A DNA stretch of 64,000 bases from AC-37 sp036389295 (GTDB taxonomy: Bacteria > Actinomycetota > Thermoleophilia > Solirubrobacterales > Thermoleophilaceae): positions 62,001 to 126,000 of the forward strand of contig DASVQB010000046.1 in NCBI GenBank assembly GCA_036389295.1, written 5' to 3'. Positions within the stretch are counted from its first letter, which is position 1, and each line of letters opens with the position of its first letter. Positions 1 to 7,334 of the stretch are shown piece by piece. Below the pieces are notes generated by a model. That model made no database searches. It was not told the origin of the DNA and saw nothing but the letters and a program-made list of their open reading frames with translations. Position numbers and translations under genes: made by a program.

Positions 1-149
1 AGCCCGACCATCGCGACCTGCACGAGGTCCTCGTACGGCTCGCTCGTGTAGCGGTAGCGGGACGCGAGGCGCCGCGCGAGCGGCGAGTAGCGCTCGATCA
101 GCTCGTCCTGAGCTTCGGCTTCGAATGCGACTGCGACGGACGTTGCCAT
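1..149 (-). CDS. RNA polymerase sigma factor, SigB/SigF/SigG type (5' part only)
   Basis: The ATG is at 149 on the minus strand, and about 49 codons are visible before the window edge. The peptide has LARRLASRYRY followed shortly by EDLVQVAMVGL. This is the start of sigma-70 region 2 in the SigB/SigF/SigG branch, where a run of basic residues leads into a DLVQVA helix that contacts core polymerase. Such factors usually drive stress or developmental regulons with anti-sigma partners, but any partner would lie outside the window. The 201 bp upstream (150-350) hold no gene. I see no convincing SigB-type GTTT/GGGTA promoter there. Family assignment is good; the exact role is unknown. Confidence 0.85.
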   Translation of the reverse strand, partial: MATSVAVAFEAEAQDELIERYSPLARRLASRYRYTSEPYEDLVQVAMVG

Positions 150-350
150 GCGGGGACCTCGGATCGGAACGGATGACGGTGTCGCCGGTTCGATCCACCC
201 GCCGGAGTCGTCGCTCCGCGTGTGTCTCGCCGTGATGGAGAGCCGGGACGCGAGTACGGAAAGCCCCCTGCCCGGCCCAGGAGGTTATCCCCAATGCAGG
301 CACCCGACAAGCATCCGATGGCCGGTCCTCCCCTACCTGGGGTAACCCGG

Positions 351-1205
351 TCAGTCCAGCGCCGGCTCCTCGTACGCCGGCAGGACGTCCGGCAGGCCCT
401 CGCTGACGCGGTCGGTGAACTGCGGCGGGCGCTTCTCGACGAACGAGGCGATCCCCTCGCGGGCGTCGGCCGACTGGCCGCGCGCCTCGAACGCGAGCGT
501 CTCGGCCCGGTGCGCGACGGCGGGATGCTCGGCGCCGAGCATCCGCCACGCGAGCTGCCGGGTGATCGCCACCGACACCGGCGCGCTGTGCTTGATGATC
601 TTGCCCGCGAGCGAGTAGGCGGCGTCGAGCAGCTCGTCCGGCGGGTGGACCGCCTGGACGAGCCCGGCCGCGTGCGCCTCCTTGGCGGAGAACAGCCGCC
701 CGGTCGACATCCACTCCATCGCCTGGCCGATCCCGACCATCCGCGGCAGGAACCAGGTCGAGCACGCCTCGGGCGTCATCCCGCGGCGCGCGAACACGAA
801 GCCCATGCTGGCCCGCTCGGAGGCGAGTCGCACGTCCATCGGCAGCGTCATCGTGATCCCGACGCCGGTGGCGACGCCGTTGATCGCCGCGATCATCGGC
901 TTGTGGCAGCGGTAGGCGCGCAGCGCCCAGCGGCCGCCCGCGTCCGGTGCGATGTAGTCGTCGCCGGCGTCGGCGGTCGAGTCGAACGTCGCGCCGCCGC
1001 CGGCCAGGTCCGCCCCGGTCGAGAACGCCCGCCCCTCGCCGGTCGCGACGATCGCCTTGACGTCGTCGTCGGCGTCGGCTCGGTCGAGCGCGTCCAGCAG
1101 CTCCTCGACCATCCGCATCGTCCACGCGTTCATCCGCTCGGGGCGGTTCATGGTCAGCGTGAGGATCCCGTCGGCAACCTCGTAGCGGATCTGCTCGTAC
1201 TCCAT
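351..1205 (-). CDS. enoyl-CoA hydratase/isomerase family protein
   Basis: 284 residues, the usual length of a single-domain crotonase. The N-terminus LTLTMNRPERMNAW, the oxyanion-hole segment STGADLAGGG and the later INGVATGVGITMTLPMD helix fit the crotonase fold, which binds acyl-CoA thioesters and stabilises the enolate. The C-terminal segment FVEKRPPQF is the usual ending. Substrate cannot be read from the sequence: short-chain beta-oxidation or a side-chain pathway are both possible. It lies 35 bp downstream of the co-directional GMC oxidoreductase gene, so the two may be co-transcribed. The ATG at 1205 gives a full-length N-terminus. Confidence 0.9.
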   Translation of the reverse strand: MEYEQIRYEVADGILTLTMNRPERMNAWTMRMVEELLDALDRADADDDVKAIVATGEGRAFSTGADLAGGGATFDSTADAGDDYIAPDAGGRWALRAYRCHKPMIAAINGVATGVGITMTLPMDVRLASERASMGFVFARRGMTPEACSTWFLPRMVGIGQAMEWMSTGRLFSAKEAHAAGLVQAVHPPDELLDAAYSLAGKIIKHSAPVSVAITRQLAWRMLGAEHPAVAHRAETLAFEARGQSADAREGIASFVEKRPPQFTDRVSEGLPDVLPAYEEPALD

Positions 1206-1240
1206 CGGCTCCCCTCGTTCGTCTTCCGTGTGCGCCCCGG

Positions 1241-2842
1241 CTAGGCGTGCGCGGCGGCCGGCTCCGCCGCGGCCGGCTCCCCGCGGCCGCGGATCAGGTC
1301 GGCAGCCCGCTCGGCGAGCGCGATCGTAGGCGCGTTCGTGTTCCCGCGCGGCACGGTCGGCATCACCGAGGCGTCGACCACCCGCAGCCCCTCGACGCCG
1401 CGGACGCGCAGCTCGGGGTCGACCACCGACGCGTCGTCCGTCCCCATCCGGCACGTGCCGACCGGGTGGTACAGCGTCTGCACGTTCTGCCGGATGTAGG
1501 CCGCGACGTCCTCGTCCGAGTCGGACGCCGGGACGTTGTACGGCTCGGCGATGTAGTCGGCCAGCGGCCCCGTCTCGCAGATCTCGCGACACAGCCTGAC
1601 CCCCGCCACGGCCGCGGCGAGGTCGTCCGGGTGCTCGTAGTAGTTGTGGAGGATCAGCGGCTTGGCGGTCGGGTCCGGCGACACGACGGCGACCTGGCCG
1701 CGGCTCCTCGGCTTGAGCACGCACGCGCCGAGCGCGAACCCGTGGCCGTCCGCCGGCACGAGCCCCTCGCCGTGGAAGATCGACGGCGCGAAGTGGAGCT
1801 GGAGGTCGGGCGCCGGCAGCCCGTCGCGGGTGCGGACGAAGCCGCCGGCCTCGGCCACGTTCGAGGTGAGCGGCCCCCGGCCCTCGCCCTGGAAGCTCGC
1901 GAGGTTCTCGTCGTTCAGCGCGCCGAACAGGCTGACCTCGGCGTCGGTGCGGAAGCTCACGCCGGCGTTCGGGTGGTCGTGCAGGTTGAGCCCGACCTCC
2001 GGCGACTCCGCCACGAGCGGGATCTGGAGCTGCTCGAGCTCCTCGGGCCGGCCGATGCCGGACAGCATCAGGAGCTGCGGCGAGTTGTAGGCGCCGCACG
2101 CGACGATCACCTCGCGCTCGGCGCGCAGGTCGAGCGGCTCGCCGAGCCGGACGCCCTCGACGGCCACCGCGCGGCCGCCCTCCACGACCAGGCGCAGGGC
2201 GTGGACGTGGGTCTCCACGGTCAGGTTCGGCCGGTCGAGCACGGGCGCGAGGTAGGCGACCGCCGCGCTCGCCCGAGCGCCGCCCCGCTGCGTCACCTGG
2301 TACCAGCCGACGCCGTCCTGCTCGGCGCCGTTGAAGTCGTCGTTGGCGGCGAGCCCGTGTGCGCGCGCGGCGTCCAGGAACGCCTGCGCGAGCGGGTTGA
2401 GGGAGCGCGGGTTCGAGACCGGCAGCGGACCGCCCGCGCCGTGGTGGTCGTCCGCGCCGCGCTCGTTGTCCTCGGCGCGCTTGAAGTAGGGGAGCAGCTC
2501 GTCGTAGCCCCAGCCGGGGCCCGCCAGCTCGCGCCACTCGTCGTAGTCGACGCGGTTGCCGCGTATGTAGACCATCGCGTTGATCGACGAGCTGCCGCCC
2601 AGGACCTTCCCGCGCGGCAGGTAGATGCGGCGGTTGTCGCAGTGCGGCTCGTAGCCGGTCGAGTGGTCCCAGTCCTGCGCGGTGCGGTACAGGGCCGAGA
2701 ACGCCGCCGGGATGTGGACGAGGTCGTTCGTGTCCCGGCCGCCGGCCTCGACGAGCAGGACGCTCACGTCGGGGTCCTCGGTGAGCCGGCTTGCGAGCAC
2801 GCAGCCGGCGGATCCGGCGCCGACGATCACGTAGTCGTGCAT
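1241..2842 (-). CDS. GMC family oxidoreductase (choline dehydrogenase-like)
   Basis: 533 residues, typical for FAD-dependent GMC alcohol/choline dehydrogenases. The N-terminal FAD-binding loop VGAGSAGCVLASRL is at about residues 6-19. LPRGKVLGGSSSINAMVY is GMC signature 1. The C-terminal catalytic pair is visible as the His in LYHPVGTCRMG and the Asn in GNTNAPTIALAERAADLI. It probably oxidises an alcohol to an aldehyde using flavin; the substrate is unknown. The ATG at 2842 follows a strong GGAGGAG ribosome site. The downstream enoyl-CoA hydratase on the same strand suggests catabolism of an alcohol or fatty compound. Confidence 0.92.
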   Translation of the reverse strand: MHDYVIVGAGSAGCVLASRLTEDPDVSVLLVEAGGRDTNDLVHIPAAFSALYRTAQDWDHSTGYEPHCDNRRIYLPRGKVLGGSSSINAMVYIRGNRVDYDEWRELAGPGWGYDELLPYFKRAEDNERGADDHHGAGGPLPVSNPRSLNPLAQAFLDAARAHGLAANDDFNGAEQDGVGWYQVTQRGGARASAAVAYLAPVLDRPNLTVETHVHALRLVVEGGRAVAVEGVRLGEPLDLRAEREVIVACGAYNSPQLLMLSGIGRPEELEQLQIPLVAESPEVGLNLHDHPNAGVSFRTDAEVSLFGALNDENLASFQGEGRGPLTSNVAEAGGFVRTRDGLPAPDLQLHFAPSIFHGEGLVPADGHGFALGACVLKPRSRGQVAVVSPDPTAKPLILHNYYEHPDDLAAAVAGVRLCREICETGPLADYIAEPYNVPASDSDEDVAAYIRQNVQTLYHPVGTCRMGTDDASVVDPELRVRGVEGLRVVDASVMPTVPRGNTNAPTIALAERAADLIRGRGEPAAAEPAAAHA

Positions 2843-2941
2843 CTCTCTCCTCCCCCGGGGGGTCGCCGCGGTCACGATACATCGAGCGGACGCAACGCGG
2901 CGCGGCGCGGCGCACGGGCGGGCTCCGCGACAATCGCGCGC

Positions 2942-3898
2942 GTGCGCCTGCTCGCGATCGGGGACCTGCACGTCTCGCACGAGGAGAACCGGCCCGTGGT
3001 CGAGGGGCTGCGCGGGGAGCCGGGCGACTGGCTCGCGCTCGCGGGCGACGTCGGGGTGACGGCGGAGCACCTGCGCTGGACGCTCGGCGTGGTGCGCCCG
3101 CGGTTCGAGCGCGTGCTCTGGGTGCCGGGCAACCACGACCTCTGGACGCACCCCCGCGACCCCGACGGCTGGCGCGGCGAGGAGCGCTACCGGCGGCTGG
3201 TCGAGATCTGCCGGTCGTTCGAGGTCGACACGCCGGAGGACGACTACCCGGCGTGCGTGCTGGACGGCGAGGAGGTCGCGGTCGCGCCGCTGTTCCTGCT
3301 CTACGACTACAGCTTCCGGCGGCCCGGGCTGTCGAAGGACGAGGCGATCGCGGCGGCCCGCCGCGTGGGCACGTCCGGCGCCGACGAGCGGCTGCTGCAC
3401 CCCGACCCGTACCCGAGCCGCGAGGACTGGTGCCACGCGCGCGTGGAGTGGACGGCGCGCCGGCTCGAGGCGGTCCCCGCCGATCGGCGGACCGTGCTCG
3501 TCTCGCACTTCCCGCTGCGGCGCGACGTCGTTCGGCTCCGGGCGATCCCGCTGTTCGCGCCGTGGTGCGGGACGACGCTGACCGACGACTGGCACCTGCG
3601 GTTCCGGGCCGGCGCGGTGGTCAGCGGGCACCTGCACGTGCCGGGGACGATGTGGCGCGACGGCGTGCCGTTCCGCGAGGTGTCGCTCGGCTACCCGCGG
3701 CAGTGGCGGCGGTGGCGGTGGCGCACGCCGGGACCGACCGAGGTCCGCCTCGGCGGCGGGCCGGGGCAGGCCGGCGGCGCGCACGCTCCGGACGGCGGTG
3801 GCGACACGGCGTCGGCGTCGGCCGGCGGCACGGCGTCCGCGTCAGCCGGTGGGTCGGCCTCCGCGTCAGCCGGCGAGCAGCGGCAGCAGGGCCTGTAG
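2942..3898 (+). CDS. metallophosphoesterase, calcineurin-like, with repeat tail
   Basis: 318 residues from a GTG at 2942. All five calcineurin-like metal-ligand motifs are present in order: GDLHVSH, LAGDVG, PGNHDLW, VSHFPLR and SGHLHVPG. It is therefore a dinuclear metal phosphoesterase of unknown substrate. After the catalytic domain the last ~45 residues are Gly/Ala/Ser-rich and contain three 8-residue units of type TASASAGG encoded by a 24-bp tandem repeat. The 3' end overlaps the convergent isochorismate synthase gene by 33 bp. The gene starts about 100 bp from the divergent GMC oxidoreductase gene. Confidence 0.85.
   Translation: MRLLAIGDLHVSHEENRPVVEGLRGEPGDWLALAGDVGVTAEHLRWTLGVVRPRFERVLWVPGNHDLWTHPRDPDGWRGEERYRRLVEICRSFEVDTPEDDYPACVLDGEEVAVAPLFLLYDYSFRRPGLSKDEAIAAARRVGTSGADERLLHPDPYPSREDWCHARVEWTARRLEAVPADRRTVLVSHFPLRRDVVRLRAIPLFAPWCGTTLTDDWHLRFRAGAVVSGHLHVPGTMWRDGVPFREVSLGYPRQWRRWRWRTPGPTEVRLGGGPGQAGGAHAPDGGGDTASASAGGTASASAGGSASASAGEQRQQGL
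3806..3877 (+). repeat. three 24-bp tandem repeats in a coding overlap
   Basis: Three consecutive 24-bp units (3806-3829, 3830-3853, 3854-3877) differ at only a few positions. Each encodes TASASAGG or a close variant in the metallophosphoesterase. The third unit contains the stop codon of the convergent isochorismate synthase gene (complement of 3866-3868). Gain or loss of upstream units would change only the phosphoesterase tail. Confidence 0.8.
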
Positions 3899-5302
3899 CT
3901 TCACCTCGGTCTCGGCCAGCTCGGCCCGGGGGTCGGAGCCCGGCACGATGCCGTTGCCGACGAACAGGTGCGCGGTGCGGTCGCGGAGGAGGGCGCTCCG
4001 GATGCCGACGCACAGCTCGCCGTCGTCGGTGGCGTCCATCCAGCCGACCGGCGCGGCGTACCAGCCGCGGTCGAGGTCCTCGAGCTCCCTGATCGCGGGC
4101 GCCGCGAGGTCCCACGGCTCGCCGCCGACCGCCGGCGTCGGATGGAGCTCCCCCGCCAGCTCGACCGCGCTCGCCGGCTCGCGGAGCTGGGCGTGGATCG
4201 CGGTGCCGAGGTGCTGGATGTTCTCGACCTTGACGACCTCCGGCGTCTCGGCCCGCTGGACCCAGACGGACATCCGCCGCAGCTTCGCCACGATCCGCTC
4301 GACGACGATCTCGTGCTCGGTGCGGGTCTTCGGGTCGCTGAGGAGCTGCTCGCCGAGGTGGCGGTCGACGCTCGGGTCGGCGCTGCGGCGGGTCGAGCTG
4401 GCGAGCGCGACGGTCCACACGCCCGCGCCGCGGCGGCGCACGAGCAGCTCGGGGCTCGCGCCGACGAACGCCGCCTCGGGCGTGCCGACGCAGAAGCAGT
4501 AGCACGACCGGTAGTGGTCCCGCAGCGCCCCGAAGACCGCGGCCGGGTCGTGCGCCCGGGGGGCTCGCACCACGACCTCGCGCGCGAGCACCACCTTGCG
4601 CAGCGGGGTCGCCCGCATCCGCTCGCACGCCCGTTCGACCGAGCGCTCGAACTCCTGCGGCGGGCGGACGCTCTCGATCGTGGAGCCGCTGCCGACGACG
4701 TGCGGGTCGAGCAGCGGGAGCGGCCGCCAGTCGGCCAGCGCGGCGAGCCGGGCGTGGACCCGAGCGCGGGCCGCCTCTGCGCCCGCCGCGTCGGCGATCG
4801 CCGCGTTGACGGTCAGGTGGGCGGAGCCGCCGGCCCGCGTGAGCGACAGCTCCGGCAGCGTGAGGAGGGCGGGCGGGAACGACGACCACACGCTCGACCG
4901 GCCGGCGTCGGGCCAGAACCCGAAGCCGCCGACGAGCACCGGCCCGGCGGGCGACGGGAGGTCCGGGTCGGGGCCCGCCTCGCGGTGCTCGCCGAGCAGG
5001 TCGGCGGCGGCGCGAGCGGCGTCGCGGAAGCGGTCCTCGCCGCGGCTGACGACGTCCCAGGCGCTGCCGAGCGCCGCGAGGGCGAAGCCGCCGCTGTGGG
5101 GCTGCTCCCAGCACAGCCAGCGGTCCGTCGCGCGCCTGGTGGAGAACACGACCGCGGCGGGGTCGACCTCGCCCTCCAGCGGAGCCGTGACCGAGACGAG
5201 CCGCCGCCCTCGGCGCCGCGCGCGGAGCGCCCGCTCGACGCCGGCGTCGAACCGGTCGGCGATCGCCGCAGCGTCCGCCACCGCGAGGAGCTCGGGGGGC
5301 AT
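3866..5302 (-). CDS. menF: isochorismate synthase
   Basis: 478 residues, normal for the chorismate-binding family. It converts chorismate to isochorismate, the first step to menaquinone or a siderophore. Visible family motifs in order are KVVLAREVVV, FVGASPELLVRR, the segment RHLGEQLLSDPKTRTEHEIV, HLGTAIHAQL, LHPTPAVGGEP and LFVGNGIVPGSDP, the last near the C-terminus. The usual GT before the PRG-like turn reads ASSTRR here, a mild deviation. No other men genes are in the window, so menaquinone is inferred from the phylum rather than from context. The ATG at 5302 is the first in-frame ATG giving a standard N-terminus. Confidence 0.9.
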   Translation of the reverse strand: MPPELLAVADAAAIADRFDAGVERALRARRRGRRLVSVTAPLEGEVDPAAVVFSTRRATDRWLCWEQPHSGGFALAALGSAWDVVSRGEDRFRDAARAAADLLGEHREAGPDPDLPSPAGPVLVGGFGFWPDAGRSSVWSSFPPALLTLPELSLTRAGGSAHLTVNAAIADAAGAEAARARVHARLAALADWRPLPLLDPHVVGSGSTIESVRPPQEFERSVERACERMRATPLRKVVLAREVVVRAPRAHDPAAVFGALRDHYRSCYCFCVGTPEAAFVGASPELLVRRRGAGVWTVALASSTRRSADPSVDRHLGEQLLSDPKTRTEHEIVVERIVAKLRRMSVWVQRAETPEVVKVENIQHLGTAIHAQLREPASAVELAGELHPTPAVGGEPWDLAAPAIRELEDLDRGWYAAPVGWMDATDDGELCVGIRSALLRDRTAHLFVGNGIVPGSDPRAELAETEVKLQALLPLLAG

Positions 5303-5333
5303 GCGCTCGACGATACCGGCGGGCGGAGGATGC

Positions 5334-5380
5334 CACCGCGTCGACTTTCCATCGCTATGCGATGGCCAGTTGCCCCGGTG
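5334..5380. repeat. 47-bp nested double-stem element, copy 1
   Basis: The inner stem is CCATCGC (5349-5355), loop TAT, GCGATGG (5359-5365). The outer arms are CACCGCGTC (5334-5342) and GCCCCGGTG (5372-5380), which pair at 7 of 9 positions. A second element of exactly the same length, spacing and inner stem is at 24149-24195. It lies in the gap between isochorismate synthase and the upstream HD-domain gene. There is no T-tract after either arm, so it is not a textbook intrinsic terminator. Confidence 0.75.
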
Positions 5381-5469
5381 CCCGCGTACCCGAGGGCTGA
5401 GCGGCGACCCCGCGTCCGCCCGCGCCGTCCGGTGACCGCGGGTCCGCCCGCGCCGCGCGGCGGCGCCCC

Positions 5470-6234
5470 TCAGCCGTCCCAGGGGGCGCGCTTCACCAGC
5501 AGGCTGAGCCCGCCGTAGCGCCAGAGGGTCGCGATGCGGCACTTCGGCGCCTCCTTCGCGTGCGTGCGGAGCGCCGGCACGAGCTCCTGCTTCAGGTTCG
5601 CGCGCGGGTGCCTCTGGAGGACCGCCCTCTTGGTGGCGGGGTCGACCCGCCAGGCGGAGCGGATCGCGACGGCGTCGAGCGTCGAGCCGCGCGCGAGCAG
5701 GCTGGCCTCGACGCCCTGGTCGGCCGTCACGATCGGGTTGATGTGGAGCGTGATCGACTCGGCGAGCCGGGCGCGGCGCTCCTCCTCCCAGCCGCCGCGC
5801 TCGGCGCAGCCCGTCGCGGCGCCGGCGCTCGCGAGGGTGAAGCAGGCGTCCGGCTCCCGCTCGCCGACGCCCACGAGCCCGGCGTCGTGCATCAGCGAGG
5901 CGACGTAGAGGAGCTCCTCGTCGGGCTTCTCCCCGTCCAGCTTCCCGAGCGCCAGGGCCCAGAGGTACGAGCGGTGCGAGTGGTGCCAGACCGACTTCGG
6001 GAAGCCGTCGGCGAGCTCCTCGGCGGCGCGGGCGGCGGCCGTGTCGGGCGGCTCGATCGCGTCGAGGTCGAGGCGGGCGAGCCGGTCCTTGCGGAGGCCG
6101 AGCGCGTACGCCGCCTTGTCCGGCACGGCGCGCGCGGCCATCGCGACGCCCTGCGTCATGAACGCGGCCCGCTCGCGCGCGGTGAGGCGCCCGCCGCCCG
6201 AGCGCGTCCAGTCGAGTGTTCCGATCGAGCTCAC
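5470..6234 (-). CDS. HD-domain protein, putative phosphohydrolase
   Basis: 254 residues. WHHSHRSYLWA followed ~40 residues later by LMHDAG gives the His and His-Asp metal ligands of an HD domain. HD proteins are metal-dependent phosphohydrolases, often of nucleotides or cyclic dinucleotides, but no substrate-specifying partner domain is present. The gene is co-directional with isochorismate synthase but separated by 167 bp carrying the 47-bp element, and is divergent from the secreted-protein gene at 6453. In the gap downstream, a 14-bp direct repeat occurs at 5414-5427 and 5442-5455. Confidence 0.75.
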   Translation of the reverse strand: MSSIGTLDWTRSGGGRLTARERAAFMTQGVAMAARAVPDKAAYALGLRKDRLARLDLDAIEPPDTAAARAAEELADGFPKSVWHHSHRSYLWALALGKLDGEKPDEELLYVASLMHDAGLVGVGEREPDACFTLASAGAATGCAERGGWEEERRARLAESITLHINPIVTADQGVEASLLARGSTLDAVAIRSAWRVDPATKRAVLQRHPRANLKQELVPALRTHAKEAPKCRIATLWRYGGLSLLVKRAPWDG

Positions 6235-6329
6235 GTACCCCCTCGGCGGGCGGGCATCCTAGTGGATGCGGCGCGCGCGGCGGGCGAGGGCCCTCCGCGG
6301 GGTCCCCGGACCGCCCTCTGTCGTGGAAT

Positions 6330-6359
6330 TTGACTTCTCGATTGTGCATTCGTACAATC
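6330..6359 (+). promoter_or_regulatory. sigma-70-type promoter with overlapping inverted repeat
   Basis: TTGACT (6330-6335), a 17-bp spacer and TACAAT (6353-6358) form a near-consensus housekeeping promoter in a locally AT-richer patch, 95 bp before the gene at 6453. GATTGT (6340-6345) and ACAATC (6354-6359) are inverted repeats. The right arm overlaps the -10 box, so a dimeric repressor could bind here; that is inference. Confidence 0.75.
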
Positions 6360-6364
6360 CGTGG

Positions 6365-6382
6365 CCCCCCGATCGAGGGGGG
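6365..6382. promoter_or_regulatory. C6-GATCGA-G6 interrupted palindrome at predicted +1
   Basis: CCCCCC, GATCGA, GGGGGG lies about 7 bp downstream of the -10 box, at the expected transcription start. A related C5-TGATC-G7 arrangement lies at 7169-7185 upstream of the next gene cluster. It could be an operator, a 5'-end RNA hairpin, or only G/C-tract bias. Confidence 0.4.
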
Positions 6383-6452
6383 TCCCGCCGGGCAGGGGGC
6401 ACTTCGGCGCGGCGGGCTCTGAGCGGTGCAACATCCAGGTGGGGGGTAGGGA

Positions 6453-6992
6453 GTGAAGCGAGTCGCGCTTGCGGTTCTCGTCGCCGCCTTCGCCGCCGCG
6501 GCCTACGCGGCGCCGGCGAACGCGACGGTGACGTTCGAGGGGGTCTGCGAGTGGGACGGGGAGGCGTGGTTCGGGGTGCCGCTCCGCTTCGTCCCGCAGG
6601 ACATGGACTGGGGATTCGACTCGGCCGCGGGCACGTGCACCGGGCTCGTGAACGGTCAGCTGCTGGAGGACACGCCCGTGACCGCCGAGGTCGACGGCCA
6701 GGGGTCGATCTCGTGCGGCGTCCTGGGCCGGTCGCTCGGCGCGAGGTTCGTCGCCGACTTCGTCGCCATACCAGGCGACACCAAGCTGAAGGGGAGACTG
6801 ACCCTGGCCGCCGTCGCGGCTCAGAACGCGTTGGCGGTCCAGGGCGACGAAGGGGGGGTGGCGACCGGACGTGCGTCGTTCTTCGGTCAGAACGACCAGG
6901 TCGCGGTCGTGAACGGCTGTCTCGAGGGGAACTCAGTGCGGAGCCTCAAGGTGAACGTGCTGGTGAAGACAGCCGGCCCGGTCAGCGGGTAG
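6453..6992 (+). CDS. small secreted protein of unknown function
   Basis: 179 residues from a GTG at 6453. The N-terminus MKRVALAVLVAAFAAAAYA with a following APANA is a clear Sec signal peptide, cleaved near residue 24. The mature part has several Cys (in GVCEWDG, AGTCTG, SISCGV, NGCLEG) and otherwise beta-like alternation, suggesting a small disulphide-bonded exported domain. I do not recognise the family. It has its own promoter (6330-6358) and is followed 24 bp later by a strong hairpin, so it is probably a monocistronic unit. Confidence 0.75.
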   Translation: MKRVALAVLVAAFAAAAYAAPANATVTFEGVCEWDGEAWFGVPLRFVPQDMDWGFDSAAGTCTGLVNGQLLEDTPVTAEVDGQGSISCGVLGRSLGARFVADFVAIPGDTKLKGRLTLAAVAAQNALAVQGDEGGVATGRASFFGQNDQVAVVNGCLEGNSVRSLKVNVLVKTAGPVSG

Positions 6993-7015
6993 CCGGCCAG
7001 CGGCAGGCTCGCCCG

Positions 7016-7042
7016 GGGGAGGGGCCCGCGTGGCCCCTCCCC
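7016..7042 (+). terminator. strong hairpin after the secreted-protein gene
   Basis: A perfect 11-bp stem, GGGGAGGGGCC (7016-7026) and GGCCCCTCCCC (7032-7042), encloses a 5-nt loop. It starts 24 bp after the stop codon at 6992. There is no downstream T-run, as is common in high-GC actinobacteria, so it is a probable terminator by position and stem strength only. Confidence 0.6.
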
Positions 7043-7058
7043 GAGTCGGGCCCCGCGG

Positions 7059-7145
7059 GTCGCGGGCGGCCGGCAGGGTCGCGCGAGCGGCAGGCAGGGG
7101 GTCGCGTGAGCGGCCGGCAGGGGGTCGCGCGAGCGGCCGGCAGGG
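7059..7145. repeat. four imperfect ~20-23 bp direct repeats
   Basis: Units beginning GTCGCG and ending GGCAGGG start at 7059, 7078, 7101 and 7124 (spacings 19, 23, 23). The best units share GTCGCGYGAGCGGCCGGCAG. They lie in the 334-bp gene-free stretch 6993-7326, between the hairpin at 7016-7042 and the G/C-tract hairpins at 7157-7185, upstream of the predicted lipid operon. Tandem regulator sites or a replication-slippage minisatellite are both possible. The rest of the stretch (7186-7300) holds no recognisable promoter consensus. Confidence 0.6.
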
Positions 7146-7156
7146 TACGTACGACC

Positions 7157-7185
7157 GGGGGGTGTACTCCCCCTGATCGGGGGGG
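7157..7185 (+). promoter_or_regulatory. two mutually exclusive G/C-tract hairpins upstream of lipid operon
   Basis: G6 (7157-7162), TGTACT, C5 (7169-7173), TGATC, G7 (7179-7185). The central C-tract can pair with either flanking G-tract, an attenuator-like arrangement. It is preceded by the palindrome GTACGTAC (7145-7152). It lies about 115 bp before the first ribosome site of the operon. Function is inference. Confidence 0.35.
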
Positions 7186-7301
7186 TATCGGGCCACCTGA
7201 ACGTATGTCACCGTTCCGGGCGGCGCCGCGGGCAGAGAGGCCTTCGCGCCGCAGCGAGGGAGTGGGGGCCGGCCGCGGTCGGCGACGAGGGGGAGGACGC
7301 G

Positions 7302-7334
7302 ATGACGACGTCGAGCAGGTCGCACCGTGCCTGA
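7302..7334 (+). CDS. possible 10-codon leader ORF overlapping the oxoamine synthase start
   Basis: An ATG at 7302 stands 5-6 bp after a strong GGGGGAGG ribosome site and encodes MTTSSRSHRA before a TGA at 7332-7334. It overlaps the GTG at 7327 that opens the next gene in another frame. The only strong ribosome site here belongs to this mini-ORF, so the downstream gene may be translated by coupling. It may equally be chance. Confidence 0.3.
   Translation: MTTSSRSHRA

Noticed and set aside
150..350. SigB-type autoregulatory promoter before the sigma factor gene
   Set aside because: GGGGATAAC-like and GTTACC-like segments exist on the minus strand, but no pair has the expected GTTT/GGGTA sequence and spacing.
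7059..7145. CRISPR-like array
   Set aside because: Units are 20-23 bp, directly adjacent, with no unique spacers and no cas genes nearby.
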